Positions 43,696-53,816 of a stretch of 64,000 nt of DNA are shown here, one piece after another; the first letter of the stretch is position 1; each line of letters opens with the position of its first letter. Position numbers and translations under genes: made by a program. The stretch comes from an uncultured Candidatus Neoarthromitus sp. GTDB lineage: Bacteria > Bacillota > Clostridia > Clostridiales > Clostridiaceae. The stretch covers positions 1-64,000 of the forward strand of contig CALADQ010000010.1 in assembly GCA_937890765.1 (NCBI GenBank). Direction: 5' to 3'. The notes beneath the pieces were generated by a model. The model saw nothing but the letters and a program-made list of their open reading frames with translations, did not search any database and was not told the origin of the DNA.

Positions 43696-45117
43696 ATGAA
43701 GAAAAATATGAATTTTAAAATTGTGTTCTTTGCCTTCTCTTCGTTGTTTTTGATTATAATAACTTATTTGATTTATTTTTTGGTTTTTAAATCTTCGTAT
43801 TATGAAAATCACCAATTGAATCCTAGGGTTTTTCAAGATAGAAACAAATATTTAAGAGGAAAAATTTTAGATAGAAATGGTGATGTATTAGCTTATAGTG
43901 AAAGGGATGGGAAAAACCAAAAAAGATTTTACAATTATGGTGAAAGTTTTCTTCATCCTTTAGGGTATTTTAATTTTAAATATGGAATGTCTGGAATTGA
44001 AAGTACAATGGATTCTTATTTAAAAAAGCCTAATGGGATTGTAAGTACGTTTAAAAAATTTTTTTCAACTAATGAAGATGATATATCAAGTGATGTTAAA
44101 TTAACCCTTCATAAAGATATTCAAGTTTATGCTTACGATGTTTTAGGAGATAAGAAAGGTTCTATAGTTGTAATGAATCCACAGAATGGAGAAATTTATG
44201 CTATGGTAAGTAAGCCTTCTTTTAATCCCAATTATATAGAGAGTTTATGGGAAGAATTATTAAAGAGAGAGGATGCACCGCTTTATAATAGAGCTATAAA
44301 TGGAAAATATCCGCCAGGTTCAACTTTCAAAATTGTAACTTCAAGTGCGTTTATTGAGAAAGGTAAAAATTTTTTAGGAAGAAAGTTTTTAGATAATGGA
44401 AAATTGTATTTTAATAAAAGTGATTATTTGCATAACCAAAATGAAAAATCTTATGGGGAAATTGATTTAAAAGATGCGTTTGTTTTTTCAAGCAATGTTG
44501 TTTTTGGTAATTTAGCAATTGAACTTGGAAATGATTTGATGAAAAGTTATGCAGAAAGATTTTATTTTAATAGAAGTTTAGAAGTTGAAGGTTTAAATAT
44601 TTATAAAAGCAATTTTCCAAAGTTAAATTCAAATGAAATTGGATTAATTGCACAAAGCGGAATAGGTCAAGGTTCTGTTTTGACAACTCCTATTTTAATG
44701 GCAATGGTAAGTAGTGCTGTTGCTAACGATGGAATTTTAAATAATCCACTTATAGTTAAAGAAATTTTAGACAAAGATTCAAATGTTATAAGGAAAGGTA
44801 GGCATAAAATTATCTCAAAAGCTATTACAAAAAAGACTTCTAACACAATAAAGGAGTATATGAAAGAAGTTGTTTTAAAAAATCTTTCCTATATAGATGA
44901 ATTTAAAGAAATAAGTGCTGGAGGTAAAACAGGTACAGCAGATTATAAAATAAATGGAGTTGATGGAATTCCACATTCTTGGTTTGTTGGATTTGCTCCT
45001 TATGATAACCCTCTTGTTTCTATAGCGGTTGTGGTTGAAGAAGGTGGATATGGGAGTGGAATTGCTTCTCAAATTGGTGGAAAAGTTTTAAAAAAGTGCG
45101 TTGAGGTTTTGAGGTAG
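43696..45117 (+). CDS. Class B penicillin-binding protein (transpeptidase)
   Basis: A 473-residue monofunctional transpeptidase. There is a membrane anchor at about 7-29, a short pedestal domain with DRNKYLRGKILDRNGDVLAYS, and the penicillin-binding domain from about 150. The active-site motifs are SxxK in PPGSTFKIVTSS, SxN in SSNVVFG and KTG in AGGKTGTADY. It works with the preceding SEDS protein as a polymerase-transpeptidase pair. The ribosome site is weak (GGGAAG). Similar pairs occur beside uvrC-murB in clostridia. Confidence 0.93.
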   Translation: MKKNMNFKIVFFAFSSLFLIIITYLIYFLVFKSSYYENHQLNPRVFQDRNKYLRGKILDRNGDVLAYSERDGKNQKRFYNYGESFLHPLGYFNFKYGMSGIESTMDSYLKKPNGIVSTFKKFFSTNEDDISSDVKLTLHKDIQVYAYDVLGDKKGSIVVMNPQNGEIYAMVSKPSFNPNYIESLWEELLKREDAPLYNRAINGKYPPGSTFKIVTSSAFIEKGKNFLGRKFLDNGKLYFNKSDYLHNQNEKSYGEIDLKDAFVFSSNVVFGNLAIELGNDLMKSYAERFYFNRSLEVEGLNIYKSNFPKLNSNEIGLIAQSGIGQGSVLTTPILMAMVSSAVANDGILNNPLIVKEILDKDSNVIRKGRHKIISKAITKKTSNTIKEYMKEVVLKNLSYIDEFKEISAGGKTGTADYKINGVDGIPHSWFVGFAPYDNPLVSIAVVVEEGGYGSGIASQIGGKVLKKCVEVLR

Positions 45118-45143
45118 AAAAAATTTTATTAGTAGGTGTTTGA

Positions 45144-47015
45144 ATGTTTGATATAAAATACAATGTAAGTATTTTGCCAAATTCTCCAGGTATTTACATA
45201 ATGAAAAATGATAAATTTGAAGTTTTATATGTTGGAAAAGCTAAGGATTTAAGAAAGAGAGTCTCTCAATATTTTCAAAAGTCTCAAAATCATTCTGAGA
45301 AAACAAAAGCATTAGTTAGAAGTATTTGTGAATTTGAGTATATAGTTACGGAGAATGAGATTGAGGCTCTTATTCTTGAAAATAGTTTTATAAAAAAATT
45401 TCAGCCCAAATATAATATTTTGCTTAAAGATGATAAAACGTATCCATTTATTAAAATAACTACTAATGAAGATTTCCCTAGAATTTTTTCAACTAAAAAT
45501 TATGTTAAAGACGGAAATTTATATTTTGGACCATTTACTCTATCAAGCGGTGTAAATGAAATAATAACTTTACTTAGAAATGTTTTTTTAATAAGAAGTT
45601 GCAAAATATTTATAAAGGAAGGAAAAATATCTTGTAGACCGTGCATTTATTATCAAATTAAAAAGTGTAGCGCACCTTGTTATGGGCTTGTGTCAAAACA
45701 AGAATATAATAATATAATAAATAAGGCAATAGGAATTATATCAGGAAAAAATAAAGCAGATCTTATAAAGTCTTTAGAATGCAAAATGAAAGAATATTCC
45801 GACAATTTAGAATATGAGAAGGCTATAGAAATTAGAGAAAAGTTGAAAAATATAAATTCCATATTTGAAAAGCAGAAAATATTTTTAGGAGATTGCAAAT
45901 CGGAAGATTACATAGGAATTTATAAAGATGATAGAGATGTATGTATACAAATATTTTTTTTAAGGGAAGGAAAGATTGTAGGAAGAGATCATTTTATATT
46001 TGAGGATGTTTATGATGAGTCTAAAGAGGATGTATTGGCTCAATTTATAAAAGGATTTTATGGAGGCACTGCTCAAGTTCCAAATGTAATTTATTCAATT
46101 GAATTTGGAGATATGGATGCTATTAATGATTTTTTGAATTTTAATTCCGGTAAAAAAGTTTATTTTAAGTTTCCTTTAAAGGGTGATAAAAAAAATTTGT
46201 TCGAATTAGTACAAAGAAATGCTAAGATGATGTTGCAAAAGTTTAAAACTAAAAAACATTTTACTATGAGGAAATTGGATACTTCGTTTTTGGACGAGTT
46301 GTGTAGAATTTTAAATTTAGAAAATGAAATAGAAAGAATTGAGGCTTATGATATATCTAACATAAGTGGTGTAGATTCTGTTGGTAGTATGGTTGTTTTT
46401 AATAAAGGTATTCCTCAAAATACTCAATACAGAAGATTTAAAATTAAAAGTGTAAAAGGTCCTAATGATTATGATAGTATTAAAGAAATAATTTGTAGAA
46501 GGTTCAAGAGAGGATTTAAGGAAATAGATGAAATAAAAAATTTCAATTTAGATTACACGAAGGGTAAGTTTTGTATATTTCCAGATTTAATATTAGTAGA
46601 TGGTGGAAAAGGTCAAGTTAATATCGTTGAAAAAGTTTTAGATGAAATGAATATAAATATACCTGTTTGTGGTATGGTTAAAGATGATAAACATAAAACC
46701 AGAGGATTAATTTATAAAAATAATGAATTGAATTTAGGTAGAAATTCTAATGTTATGAAATTTATAACAAGGGTTCAAGATGAAGTTCACCGTTATGCAA
46801 TATCTTATCATAGAAGTTTGAGAGATAAGAATGGGTTAGGTTCTATACTAAATGAAATACCTAATATAGGAACTAAGAGAAAAAGGGAACTCATATTACA
46901 CTTTAAAAGTATAAACGCAATAAAAAATGCTTCTTTTGAAGAACTTTTGGAAGTTCCTAGTATGAATAAAAAATCTGCAACTTTCTTGATCGAGTTTTTT
47001 AAAAATGTTAATTAG
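45144..47015 (+). CDS. uvrC: UvrABC system protein C
   Basis: A 623-residue excision nuclease. It contains the GIY-YIG domain (NSPGIYIMKNDKFEVLYVGKAKDLRKRVSQYF) for the 3' cut, a Cys-rich linker (CRPCIYYQIKKCSAPC), a UVR helix (YSDNLEYEKAIEIREKL) for UvrB, the RNase H-like domain (EAYDISNISGVDSVGSMVVF, PDLILVDGGKGQVN) for the 5' cut and a C-terminal HhH pair. It lies 26 bases after the PBP gene and leads into murB. Confidence 0.96.
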   Translation: MFDIKYNVSILPNSPGIYIMKNDKFEVLYVGKAKDLRKRVSQYFQKSQNHSEKTKALVRSICEFEYIVTENEIEALILENSFIKKFQPKYNILLKDDKTYPFIKITTNEDFPRIFSTKNYVKDGNLYFGPFTLSSGVNEIITLLRNVFLIRSCKIFIKEGKISCRPCIYYQIKKCSAPCYGLVSKQEYNNIINKAIGIISGKNKADLIKSLECKMKEYSDNLEYEKAIEIREKLKNINSIFEKQKIFLGDCKSEDYIGIYKDDRDVCIQIFFLREGKIVGRDHFIFEDVYDESKEDVLAQFIKGFYGGTAQVPNVIYSIEFGDMDAINDFLNFNSGKKVYFKFPLKGDKKNLFELVQRNAKMMLQKFKTKKHFTMRKLDTSFLDELCRILNLENEIERIEAYDISNISGVDSVGSMVVFNKGIPQNTQYRRFKIKSVKGPNDYDSIKEIICRRFKRGFKEIDEIKNFNLDYTKGKFCIFPDLILVDGGKGQVNIVEKVLDEMNINIPVCGMVKDDKHKTRGLIYKNNELNLGRNSNVMKFITRVQDEVHRYAISYHRSLRDKNGLGSILNEIPNIGTKRKRELILHFKSINAIKNASFEELLEVPSMNKKSATFLIEFFKNVN

Positions 47016-47033
47016 ATTTTAGGGGGATTTTTA

Positions 47034-47951
47034 ATGAATATAAATGGTTTGATTCTTAGTTTAAAAAATATTTTAAAGCACGATAATATCAAGGTCAATG
47101 AATTAATGAGGAATCATACTACATTTAAAGTTGGTGGTCCATGTGATATTATGGTTTTTCCTAATAATGAAAAGGAATTTGTTGATTCTATTAGAGAAAT
47201 AATTAAATTTAACATTCCATATTTTATTTTAGGTTCTGGATCAAATTTAATAGTTAAAGATGGAGGGATTAAAGGAGTTGTAATTAATACAAGTAGATTT
47301 AAAAACATATCAGTAAATGGAAATTTAATTAATGCAAAATGTGGAGATAAACTTTGTGATATTTCTCGTATAGCTTATGAAAACTCTTTAACTGGTTTTG
47401 AATTTGCATGTGGAATACCTGGAACTATAGGTGGTGGAGTAAATATGAATGCAGGAGCTTATGGTGGTGAAATGAGTCTTGTCATAAAAGGAGTTAAGGT
47501 AATAGACAAAAATGGAAGATTATTTTATATTCCAGGTGAAAAAATGGAATTTTCGTATAGATCTACAGTTATTATGAAAAATTGTTATACTATGATTGAA
47601 TGTGATTTGGAATTGAAAAAGGGGAATAAAAACGAAATAAAAAATTTGATTGATGATTTAACTTTAAAAAGGGAGAGTAAACAACCTTTGGAATTTCCAT
47701 CAGCAGGTAGTGTTTTCAAAAGACCTGAGGGATATTATGCAGGTAAACTTATAGAAGATTCGGGACTTAGAGGTTATATTCATAAAAATGTAATGATATC
47801 TAATAAACATTGTGGTTTTATAGTAAATATAGAACCAAATAGAGCCAAAGCAAGTGATATTTTGGAATTGATAGAGATTGTTAAAAATAAGGTTTTTTCT
47901 AAATTTAATGTAAATTTAGAACTAGAAGTTAGAGTTATAGGGGAGGATTAA
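47034..47951 (+). CDS. murB: UDP-N-acetylenolpyruvoylglucosamine reductase
   Basis: A 305-residue FAD enzyme of peptidoglycan precursor synthesis, type II form. NHTTFKVGGPCDIMVFPNNE and LGSGSNLIVKDGGIKG bind FAD. EFACGIPGTIGGGVNMNAGAYGGE, SYRSTV (catalytic region) and PSAGSVFKRPEGYYAGKLIEDSGLRG are conserved. The ribosome site AGGGGGA is strong. murB-rapZ-yvcK-whiA is a standard clostridial run. Confidence 0.96.
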   Translation: MNINGLILSLKNILKHDNIKVNELMRNHTTFKVGGPCDIMVFPNNEKEFVDSIREIIKFNIPYFILGSGSNLIVKDGGIKGVVINTSRFKNISVNGNLINAKCGDKLCDISRIAYENSLTGFEFACGIPGTIGGGVNMNAGAYGGEMSLVIKGVKVIDKNGRLFYIPGEKMEFSYRSTVIMKNCYTMIECDLELKKGNKNEIKNLIDDLTLKRESKQPLEFPSAGSVFKRPEGYYAGKLIEDSGLRGYIHKNVMISNKHCGFIVNIEPNRAKASDILELIEIVKNKVFSKFNVNLELEVRVIGED

Positions 47952-47964
47952 ATAAAGGATAATT

Positions 47965-48819
47965 ATGGAGTTTATTATAGTAACAGGTCTTTCTGGAGCA
48001 GGTAAAAGTCAGGCTATAAGAGAAATAGAAGATATGGGATATTTTTGTATTGATAATATGCCTCCTCAATTTATACAAAAGTTTGGAGAAATATGTAAGC
48101 AAACAAATGGAAATGTTACTAAGGTTGCTTTTGTTATAGATATAAGGGGACGTCAGTTTTTCGAATTTATAGATGATATTGTAGAATGGTTTAAGGCTAG
48201 TGAAATAGATTATAAAATAATTTTTTTAGATTGTTCTGATGAAATTTTGATAAGAAGATTTAAAGAGACTAGAAGATTACACCCATTATCTTATGATGGT
48301 AAAATTTTAAATGGTATAATTAAAGAAAGAAAAAAATTGGAATTTTTGAAAAATAAAGCTGATCTCATAATAGATACATCTAATCTGAAAGTTAGAGAAC
48401 TTAAGCAGAAAGTAAGAAGGTTTATGACAAATGATTACGAACATAATGATTTTATAGTACAAATTATATCGTTTGGATACAAATACGGAATTCCTTTGGA
48501 ATGTGATTTAACGTTTGATGTTAGATTTGTTGAAAATCCTTTTTATGTTGATGGGTTAAAGGAATTTACAGGTCTTGATAGTAAAGTTAGGGATTTTGTT
48601 TTGGGAAAAGAAGAATGTAAAATATTCTTAAATAAAATAAATGATTTAATAGAATTTTTGTTACCTAACTACATAAAAGAAGGAAAGAAACAGTTAATAA
48701 TTGGTATAGGTTGTACAGGAGGTCAGCATAGATCTGTTGCTATATCTGAGGAGTTTTATGTTATTCTTTCTAAGTTTAAAAATTATAAGTTAATGATTGA
48801 GCACAGAGATTTAAAGTGA
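47965..48819 (+). CDS. rapZ: RNase adapter/nucleotide-binding protein RapZ (YvcJ)
   Basis: A 284-residue P-loop protein. Walker A is GLSGAGKSQA near 7-16, and the start FIIVTGLSG is typical. EDMGYFCIDNMPP, DIRGRQFF, FLDCSDEILIRRFKETRRLHPL and GIGCTGGQHRSV are conserved. In Enterobacteria RapZ guides RNase E to GlmZ RNA and senses GlcN6P. In Firmicutes YvcJ binds nucleotides and affects competence. It is 13 bases after murB. Confidence 0.94.
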   Translation: MEFIIVTGLSGAGKSQAIREIEDMGYFCIDNMPPQFIQKFGEICKQTNGNVTKVAFVIDIRGRQFFEFIDDIVEWFKASEIDYKIIFLDCSDEILIRRFKETRRLHPLSYDGKILNGIIKERKKLEFLKNKADLIIDTSNLKVRELKQKVRRFMTNDYEHNDFIVQIISFGYKYGIPLECDLTFDVRFVENPFYVDGLKEFTGLDSKVRDFVLGKEECKIFLNKINDLIEFLLPNYIKEGKKQLIIGIGCTGGQHRSVAISEEFYVILSKFKNYKLMIEHRDLK

Positions 48820-48851
48820 AAAATTATTAATTTTTATTAGGGAGACTAAAT

Positions 48852-49850
48852 GTGAGTTTAATTAAAGAATTTGAAAATTGTCCTAATGTGGTTGTTATTG
48901 GTGGTGGAACTGGAATATCAAATTTGTTGAGAGGTTTAAAAAAGTACACTAATAGTATTGTTGCTATTGTAACTGTAGCTGATGATGGTGGGGGTTCTGG
49001 TATTTTAAGAGATGAATTAGGAATATTGCCTCCTGGAGATATAAGAAATTGCTTAATAGCCTTAGCTAATACAGAACCTATAATGAAAGAATTGCTTAGG
49101 TATAGATTTAAAGAGGGTAATTATAAAAATCAAAATTTTGGGAATTTATTTATAGCAGCTATGATTGGGATAACTAATAGTTTTGAAGAAGCTATAGAAA
49201 AAGTTAGTGAGGTTTTGGCTATAACTGGTAAGGTGCTTCCAGTAACTACAGAAAGTGTAACTTTGAGTGCTGAACTTGAGAATGGTATGATAGTTCAAGG
49301 AGAATCGTCAATACCTAAAAAAGTTTTGAAGTATAATTCTAGAATTAAAAAACTCAATATTATTCCTGAGAATGTTTCTCCATACGCGTGTTGCATAGAT
49401 GAAATATTGAATGCAGATGCTATAATTTTAGGACCGGGAAGTTTGTATACTAGTATAATTCCCAATATAAAAATAAAGGAAATATGTAATTCAATAAATA
49501 GGAGTAATGGAATTAAGATTTATATCTCAAATGTTATGACTCAACCTGGAGAAACAGATGGATATACTTTATGTGATCATGTGGAAAATATTTTTAAAAA
49601 TAGTGATATTTATAAAATAGATTATGTTATTGCAAATGATTTTAATCCCATTAATTCAATTTTGGATCATTATGAACAAGAGGGATCTAAGAAAGTTATT
49701 TGTGATGATTTTAAGTTAGAGAGTTTATACGATTTGAAGGTTATTAAAGATGATTTAATGAAGTTTGATAATAATTTTATTAGACATGATAAAGAAAAAC
49801 TTTCTGAGATTATAATGTATATTATTAATTCAAATAAAAATTTAAATTAG
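48852..49850 (+). CDS. yvcK: YvcK/MgfK-family UDP-sugar-binding protein (gluconeogenesis factor)
   Basis: A 332-residue CofD-like protein. VVVIGGGTGISNLLRGLKKYT is the nucleotide-binding start, and VTVADDGGGSGILRDELGILPPGDIRNCLIALAN is the family signature. LGPGSLYTSIIPN follows. YvcK binds UDP-GlcNAc and balances carbon flow to peptidoglycan. The start is GTG at 48852 after GGGAGA. It runs into whiA with nine bases between. Confidence 0.93.
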   Translation: MSLIKEFENCPNVVVIGGGTGISNLLRGLKKYTNSIVAIVTVADDGGGSGILRDELGILPPGDIRNCLIALANTEPIMKELLRYRFKEGNYKNQNFGNLFIAAMIGITNSFEEAIEKVSEVLAITGKVLPVTTESVTLSAELENGMIVQGESSIPKKVLKYNSRIKKLNIIPENVSPYACCIDEILNADAIILGPGSLYTSIIPNIKIKEICNSINRSNGIKIYISNVMTQPGETDGYTLCDHVENIFKNSDIYKIDYVIANDFNPINSILDHYEQEGSKKVICDDFKLESLYDLKVIKDDLMKFDNNFIRHDKEKLSEIIMYIINSNKNLN

Positions 49851-49859
49851 GTGAGAATA

Positions 49860-50813
49860 ATGACATTTTCTTTTGGAGTAAAAAAAGAATTGTGTGAGAT
49901 ATTTCCAAAATCATATAAAGAGGCATTAAGTGAAATTTCAGGTATAATAAGAGTTATGGGTACATTTGTTATAAAAAGTAGGCATGAAATTAATTTTAAA
50001 ATATCCACAGAAAATGAAGTTTTAATAAGATATATAGAAAAAATTATGACAAAATATTTTAGTATTAAGTTCAAGCTTGATATAAATATAAGTGAATATT
50101 TTTCCAAAGTTAATATTTATAGTTTAGTTATGTGTGGAGAATATGTTTATGAATTTTTAGAAGTTTTAGGTATAATTAATTTAGAAGGAAGTTCCATTAG
50201 TTTGAACAATGAATTCAGTTATCTAAGTTCTAGAAAAAGTTTCATAAAAGGATTGTTTTTAGGATGCGGTAGTATGAGTAATCCTGAAAAGGGATACCAT
50301 TTAGAGTTTGTTACTCAAAATTTATCTTTTGGAGAATATTTGGTAAAATGTTTAAATTATTATAATTTAAATAGTAAAATAATAAAGAGAAAATTTTATT
50401 ATATTGTTTATATTAAAGAATCTGAAAATATTTCTAATATTTTAAACTTAATAGGAGCTCATAAATCTCTTTTAGAATTCGAAAATATAAGGGTTGTTAA
50501 AGAGTATAGCAATAATAAAAATAGAATAAGAAATTGTATCGAAGCTAATGAAGATAAGTTAATAATAACTTCCGTTAGACAGGTTAGAGCTATTATGCTC
50601 ATAGAGGAGAAATTAGGTTTTAAAGAGTTGCCTAAGAATTTGAGGGAAATAGCGGAAGTGAGGTTAAAGTACAAAGAAATGTCTCTTAAGGATTTGGGAA
50701 AATTTTTAAGTCCTCCGATAGGGAAGTCAGGTGTGTCTCATAGATTGAAAAAAATAGAAGAAATAGCTAAGAATCTTGAAAAAAAATACAAAGATGATTT
50801 AGATAATAGTTAG
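49860..50813 (+). CDS. whiA: WhiA sporulation/division regulator
   Basis: A 317-residue DNA-binding protein. The N-terminal LAGLIDADG-endonuclease-derived fold begins [13 protein letters not shown], and [23 protein letters not shown] is the core. The C-terminal HTH has [35 protein letters not shown]-like residues. Bacillus and Streptomyces WhiA bind DNA and link growth to division or sporulation. I use ATG 49860 after AGGTGA rather than the in-frame GTG at 49851, which is part of that site. Confidence 0.94.
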   Translation: [317 protein letters not shown]

Positions 50814-50870
50814 AATTAATTTTGTTTTTTAAGTTTTTTGAATTATAAAAATATATTTTGGAGAGAGTTT

Positions 50871-51782
50871 ATGGATGTGATTAGTGTTTTAGAGATAAAT
50901 TATAATAATTATGGAAGGTGTTTAAAAATAACTAATAATGTTGTTGAGGTTATTGTTACTCTTGATTATGGTCCAAGGATAATAAAGTATGGGTATTTTG
51001 ATGGAATAAATCATTTTGCTGAGGGAATAGATAGAAAAATTATTACCTCTCATGGTGAGTATTTTGTTATAGGAGGACATAGATTTTGGCATTTGCCTGA
51101 AAATGAAGATAGAACTTATATACCGGATAATCATCAAGTTGAGTATGAACAGATAGAAAATGGTGTAAGATTTATTCAAGAAATAGAAAAATGGACTCAA
51201 GTGCAAAAAATAATAGAAATAACTTTTGAATATTCTTCTACTAAAGTTAATGTGGCACATAAATTAGTTTCTTTAAATGCTTTTGATATAAATGTTGGTA
51301 TATGTGGGATAACTGCTGTTGAAAGAGGTGGTATAGAAGTTATTCCATTATCTAAAAAAAGTGATGGTATACTTCCAAATAGGGCCCTTGTTTTCTGGCA
51401 TTATTCTAATATGAAGGATTCAAGAGTTTATTATGGTGATAAGTACATAGCTATGAAGGTATGTGAAAATATTTCTAGCAATTTTAAGATAGGAATGAAT
51501 AGTAATTTGTCGTATGCTTTGTATTTTAATAAGAATGAATTGTTTGTCAAGGAATTTAAGAGAAATAAGGATGAAAGTAATTATCCCAACATGGGGTGTA
51601 GCTACGAATCTTTAATATCAAATGATTATTTAGAAATGCAAACAAATTCGCCTATATGTTCCTTAAAAACTAATAATTCAATAGAGCATGTAGAGATTTG
51701 GAGTTTATACAAGGATGTTAATTTAGATTTTATAGATACGTTTATAGATAATTATAATGAAATAAATTCGCTAGTAAATTGA
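50871..51782 (+). CDS. Conserved protein of unknown function, possible galactose-mutarotase-like fold
   Basis: A 303-residue soluble protein with no signal or membrane segment. VEVIVTLDYGPRIIKYGYFDG, GGHRFWHLPENEDRTYIPDNH and EVIPLS are notable blocks, resembling the layout of mutarotase-like proteins of the DUF4380 kind. The R-x-WHLPE block would sit in a sugar pocket. The function is unknown. The ATG at 50871 has GGAGAG upstream. It stands alone after whiA and ends in a perfect terminator. Confidence 0.6.
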   Translation: MDVISVLEINYNNYGRCLKITNNVVEVIVTLDYGPRIIKYGYFDGINHFAEGIDRKIITSHGEYFVIGGHRFWHLPENEDRTYIPDNHQVEYEQIENGVRFIQEIEKWTQVQKIIEITFEYSSTKVNVAHKLVSLNAFDINVGICGITAVERGGIEVIPLSKKSDGILPNRALVFWHYSNMKDSRVYYGDKYIAMKVCENISSNFKIGMNSNLSYALYFNKNELFVKEFKRNKDESNYPNMGCSYESLISNDYLEMQTNSPICSLKTNNSIEHVEIWSLYKDVNLDFIDTFIDNYNEINSLVN

Positions 51783-51822
51783 ACATTAACCTCTCAATCA
51801 GAGAGGTTAATGTTTTTTTTAA
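51783..51822 (+). terminator. Terminator after the unknown gene
   Basis: ACATTAACCTCTC (51783-51795) pairs perfectly with GAGAGGTTAATGT (51801-51813) around a five-base loop, followed by eight T residues. Confidence 0.9.
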
Positions 51823-51889
51823 AAGTATCAAAATTTTATAAACTTCATAATATAAAATATTAATAAAAAACTAATGTAAGAGGGATTAT

Positions 51890-53728
51890 ATGTGCGGAAT
51901 AACCGGATTTTCTAATTTTAAAAGAAACATTGAAGGTGAACGGGAAACACTAGTTAATATGAATAATGCTCTTGTTCATAGAGGACCAGATAGTTTTGGG
52001 TATTTTTCAAATAAAAATGTTATGTTTGGTCATAGGAGACTTTCAATAGTTGATTTGAGTGGTGGAACTCAACCCATGAGCAAAATTTATAATGGGAAAG
52101 TTTATACGATAATTTATAACGGGGAAATTTATAATACTCAAGATGTTAAGCATAATTTGATAAATTTGGGGTATGAGTTTGAAACTTGTTCTGATACTGA
52201 AGTTGTATTAACTAGTTATATATATTATAAAGAAAAATGTTTAAATTATTTAAATGGAATATTTGCTTTCAGTGTTTTTGATGAAGAGAGAAAATGTATT
52301 TTTATGGCCAGAGATCATTTAGGTGTTAAACCCTTATTTTATTCTATAAAGAATGATTATTTAATATTTTCATCGGAAATAAAGGGAATGTTAAAACATC
52401 CTTTAATAAATAGTTTGGTTGATGAACATGGGGTGTTAGAACTTTTGAGTTTGGGGCCTAGTAGAAGTTTGGGAAGTGGAATATTTAAAGATATAAAAGA
52501 GGTGCCGCCTGCTCATTATTTATATTTTTCTAAAGATAAAATTTTTATGAAAAAGTATTGGGATTTAGAAGCTCGTGAACATAAATTAGGTTTAAATGAT
52601 ACTGTTTCTGAGTTGAGTTTTGTTTTGGAAAATGTGGTTGTGAATCAAATGGTTTCAGATAGAAAAATTTTAGGATTTTTGTCTGGAGGAATAGATTCGT
52701 CTTTAATTTGTTCTATAATGAGCAAAGAACTTAAAAAGGAAAATAAAATTTTAAATACTTTCACTGTTGATTATGTAGATTATGATAAGGATTTTAAAGA
52801 AAATGAGTTTGAAGTTTCTAGAGATAAGGATTTTGCTTTTTTAGTTAGCGAAAATATTGGTTCTCAAAATGAAATTATAACAATTAAAAATGAAGATTTA
52901 TTTTATAATTTAGATAAAAGTTTGTATGCTAGTGATATTCCAAGTATGGCTGATATTGATACTTCGCTTTATTTGTTTTGTCAAGGTGTTAGAAAATTTG
53001 GGGTCGTTTCACTTTCAGGTGAGTGTGCTGATGAAATTTTTGGTGGATATCCTTGGTATTTAAATGATGAAATGAAATTTGATTCTTTTCCTTGGAGTAG
53101 ATTCTCAAGTTTACGGAAAAATTTGTTCAATGATAAAATTAAAAATTTAGATTTCGATTCTTATATACAAAGTCAAATAAATGAAACTTTAAATAATATT
53201 AAAGTTTTGGATAGCGATTCTCTTTTAGATATTTCTATAAGAAAAATGACTCTTTTAAATATTAAATGGTTTATGGTCACTCTTTTAAATAGAAAAGATA
53301 GAATGAGTATGGCAAATGGGCTTGAGGTTAGAGTTCCTTTTGCAGATAAAAATTTAGTTGAGTACGCTTATAATATACCTAGCAAAATGAAATTTTTAAA
53401 TGGACGAGAGAAGGGAATTTTGAGGGAAGTTTCTAAAAATTTTCTTCCAGAAGTTGTTGTAAATAGAAAGAAAAGTCCTTATCCTAAAACACAAAGTAAA
53501 GTTTATACGGATTTGGTTTGTAGGGAGCTTGGTAAAATTTTAAAAAATAAAAGCAATCCAATTTTTCAATTTATAAATCAACACGAGGTTAAAAAGTTAG
53601 TTGAAACACGTGGGGAATCTTATATTAAACCTTGGTTTGGTCAACTTATGAGAGGGCCTCAATTAATCGCTTACTTAATTCAACTTAATAATTGGATTGA
53701 AAAATACAACGTTAATATTAATATTTAA
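51890..53728 (+). CDS. asnB: Asparagine synthase (glutamine-hydrolysing)
   Basis: A 612-residue amidotransferase. Cys2 in MCGITGF starts the class II glutaminase domain (HRGPDSFG, GHRRLSIVDLSGG). The synthetase domain has the SGGIDSSLI PP-loop near 261 and SGECADEIFGGYPWY. It makes asparagine from aspartate, ATP and glutamine; some homologues amidate wall peptides or other products. The start ATG has AGAGGG upstream. It is monocistronic with terminators on both sides. Confidence 0.93.
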   Translation: MCGITGFSNFKRNIEGERETLVNMNNALVHRGPDSFGYFSNKNVMFGHRRLSIVDLSGGTQPMSKIYNGKVYTIIYNGEIYNTQDVKHNLINLGYEFETCSDTEVVLTSYIYYKEKCLNYLNGIFAFSVFDEERKCIFMARDHLGVKPLFYSIKNDYLIFSSEIKGMLKHPLINSLVDEHGVLELLSLGPSRSLGSGIFKDIKEVPPAHYLYFSKDKIFMKKYWDLEAREHKLGLNDTVSELSFVLENVVVNQMVSDRKILGFLSGGIDSSLICSIMSKELKKENKILNTFTVDYVDYDKDFKENEFEVSRDKDFAFLVSENIGSQNEIITIKNEDLFYNLDKSLYASDIPSMADIDTSLYLFCQGVRKFGVVSLSGECADEIFGGYPWYLNDEMKFDSFPWSRFSSLRKNLFNDKIKNLDFDSYIQSQINETLNNIKVLDSDSLLDISIRKMTLLNIKWFMVTLLNRKDRMSMANGLEVRVPFADKNLVEYAYNIPSKMKFLNGREKGILREVSKNFLPEVVVNRKKSPYPKTQSKVYTDLVCRELGKILKNKSNPIFQFINQHEVKKLVETRGESYIKPWFGQLMRGPQLIAYLIQLNNWIEKYNVNINI

Positions 53729-53731
53729 GTG

Positions 53732-53768
53732 AAAATCCTAAGTTATATCCTTAGGATTTTAAATTTTT
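53732..53768 (+). terminator. Terminator after asnB
   Basis: AAAATCCTAAG (53732-53742) pairs with CTTAGGATTTT (53750-53760), then T-rich sequence. Confidence 0.8.
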
Positions 53769-53816
53769 TTATGATAGAATTAAAAATATACAATGTTAAA
53801 ATGGGGATATGTTTTT

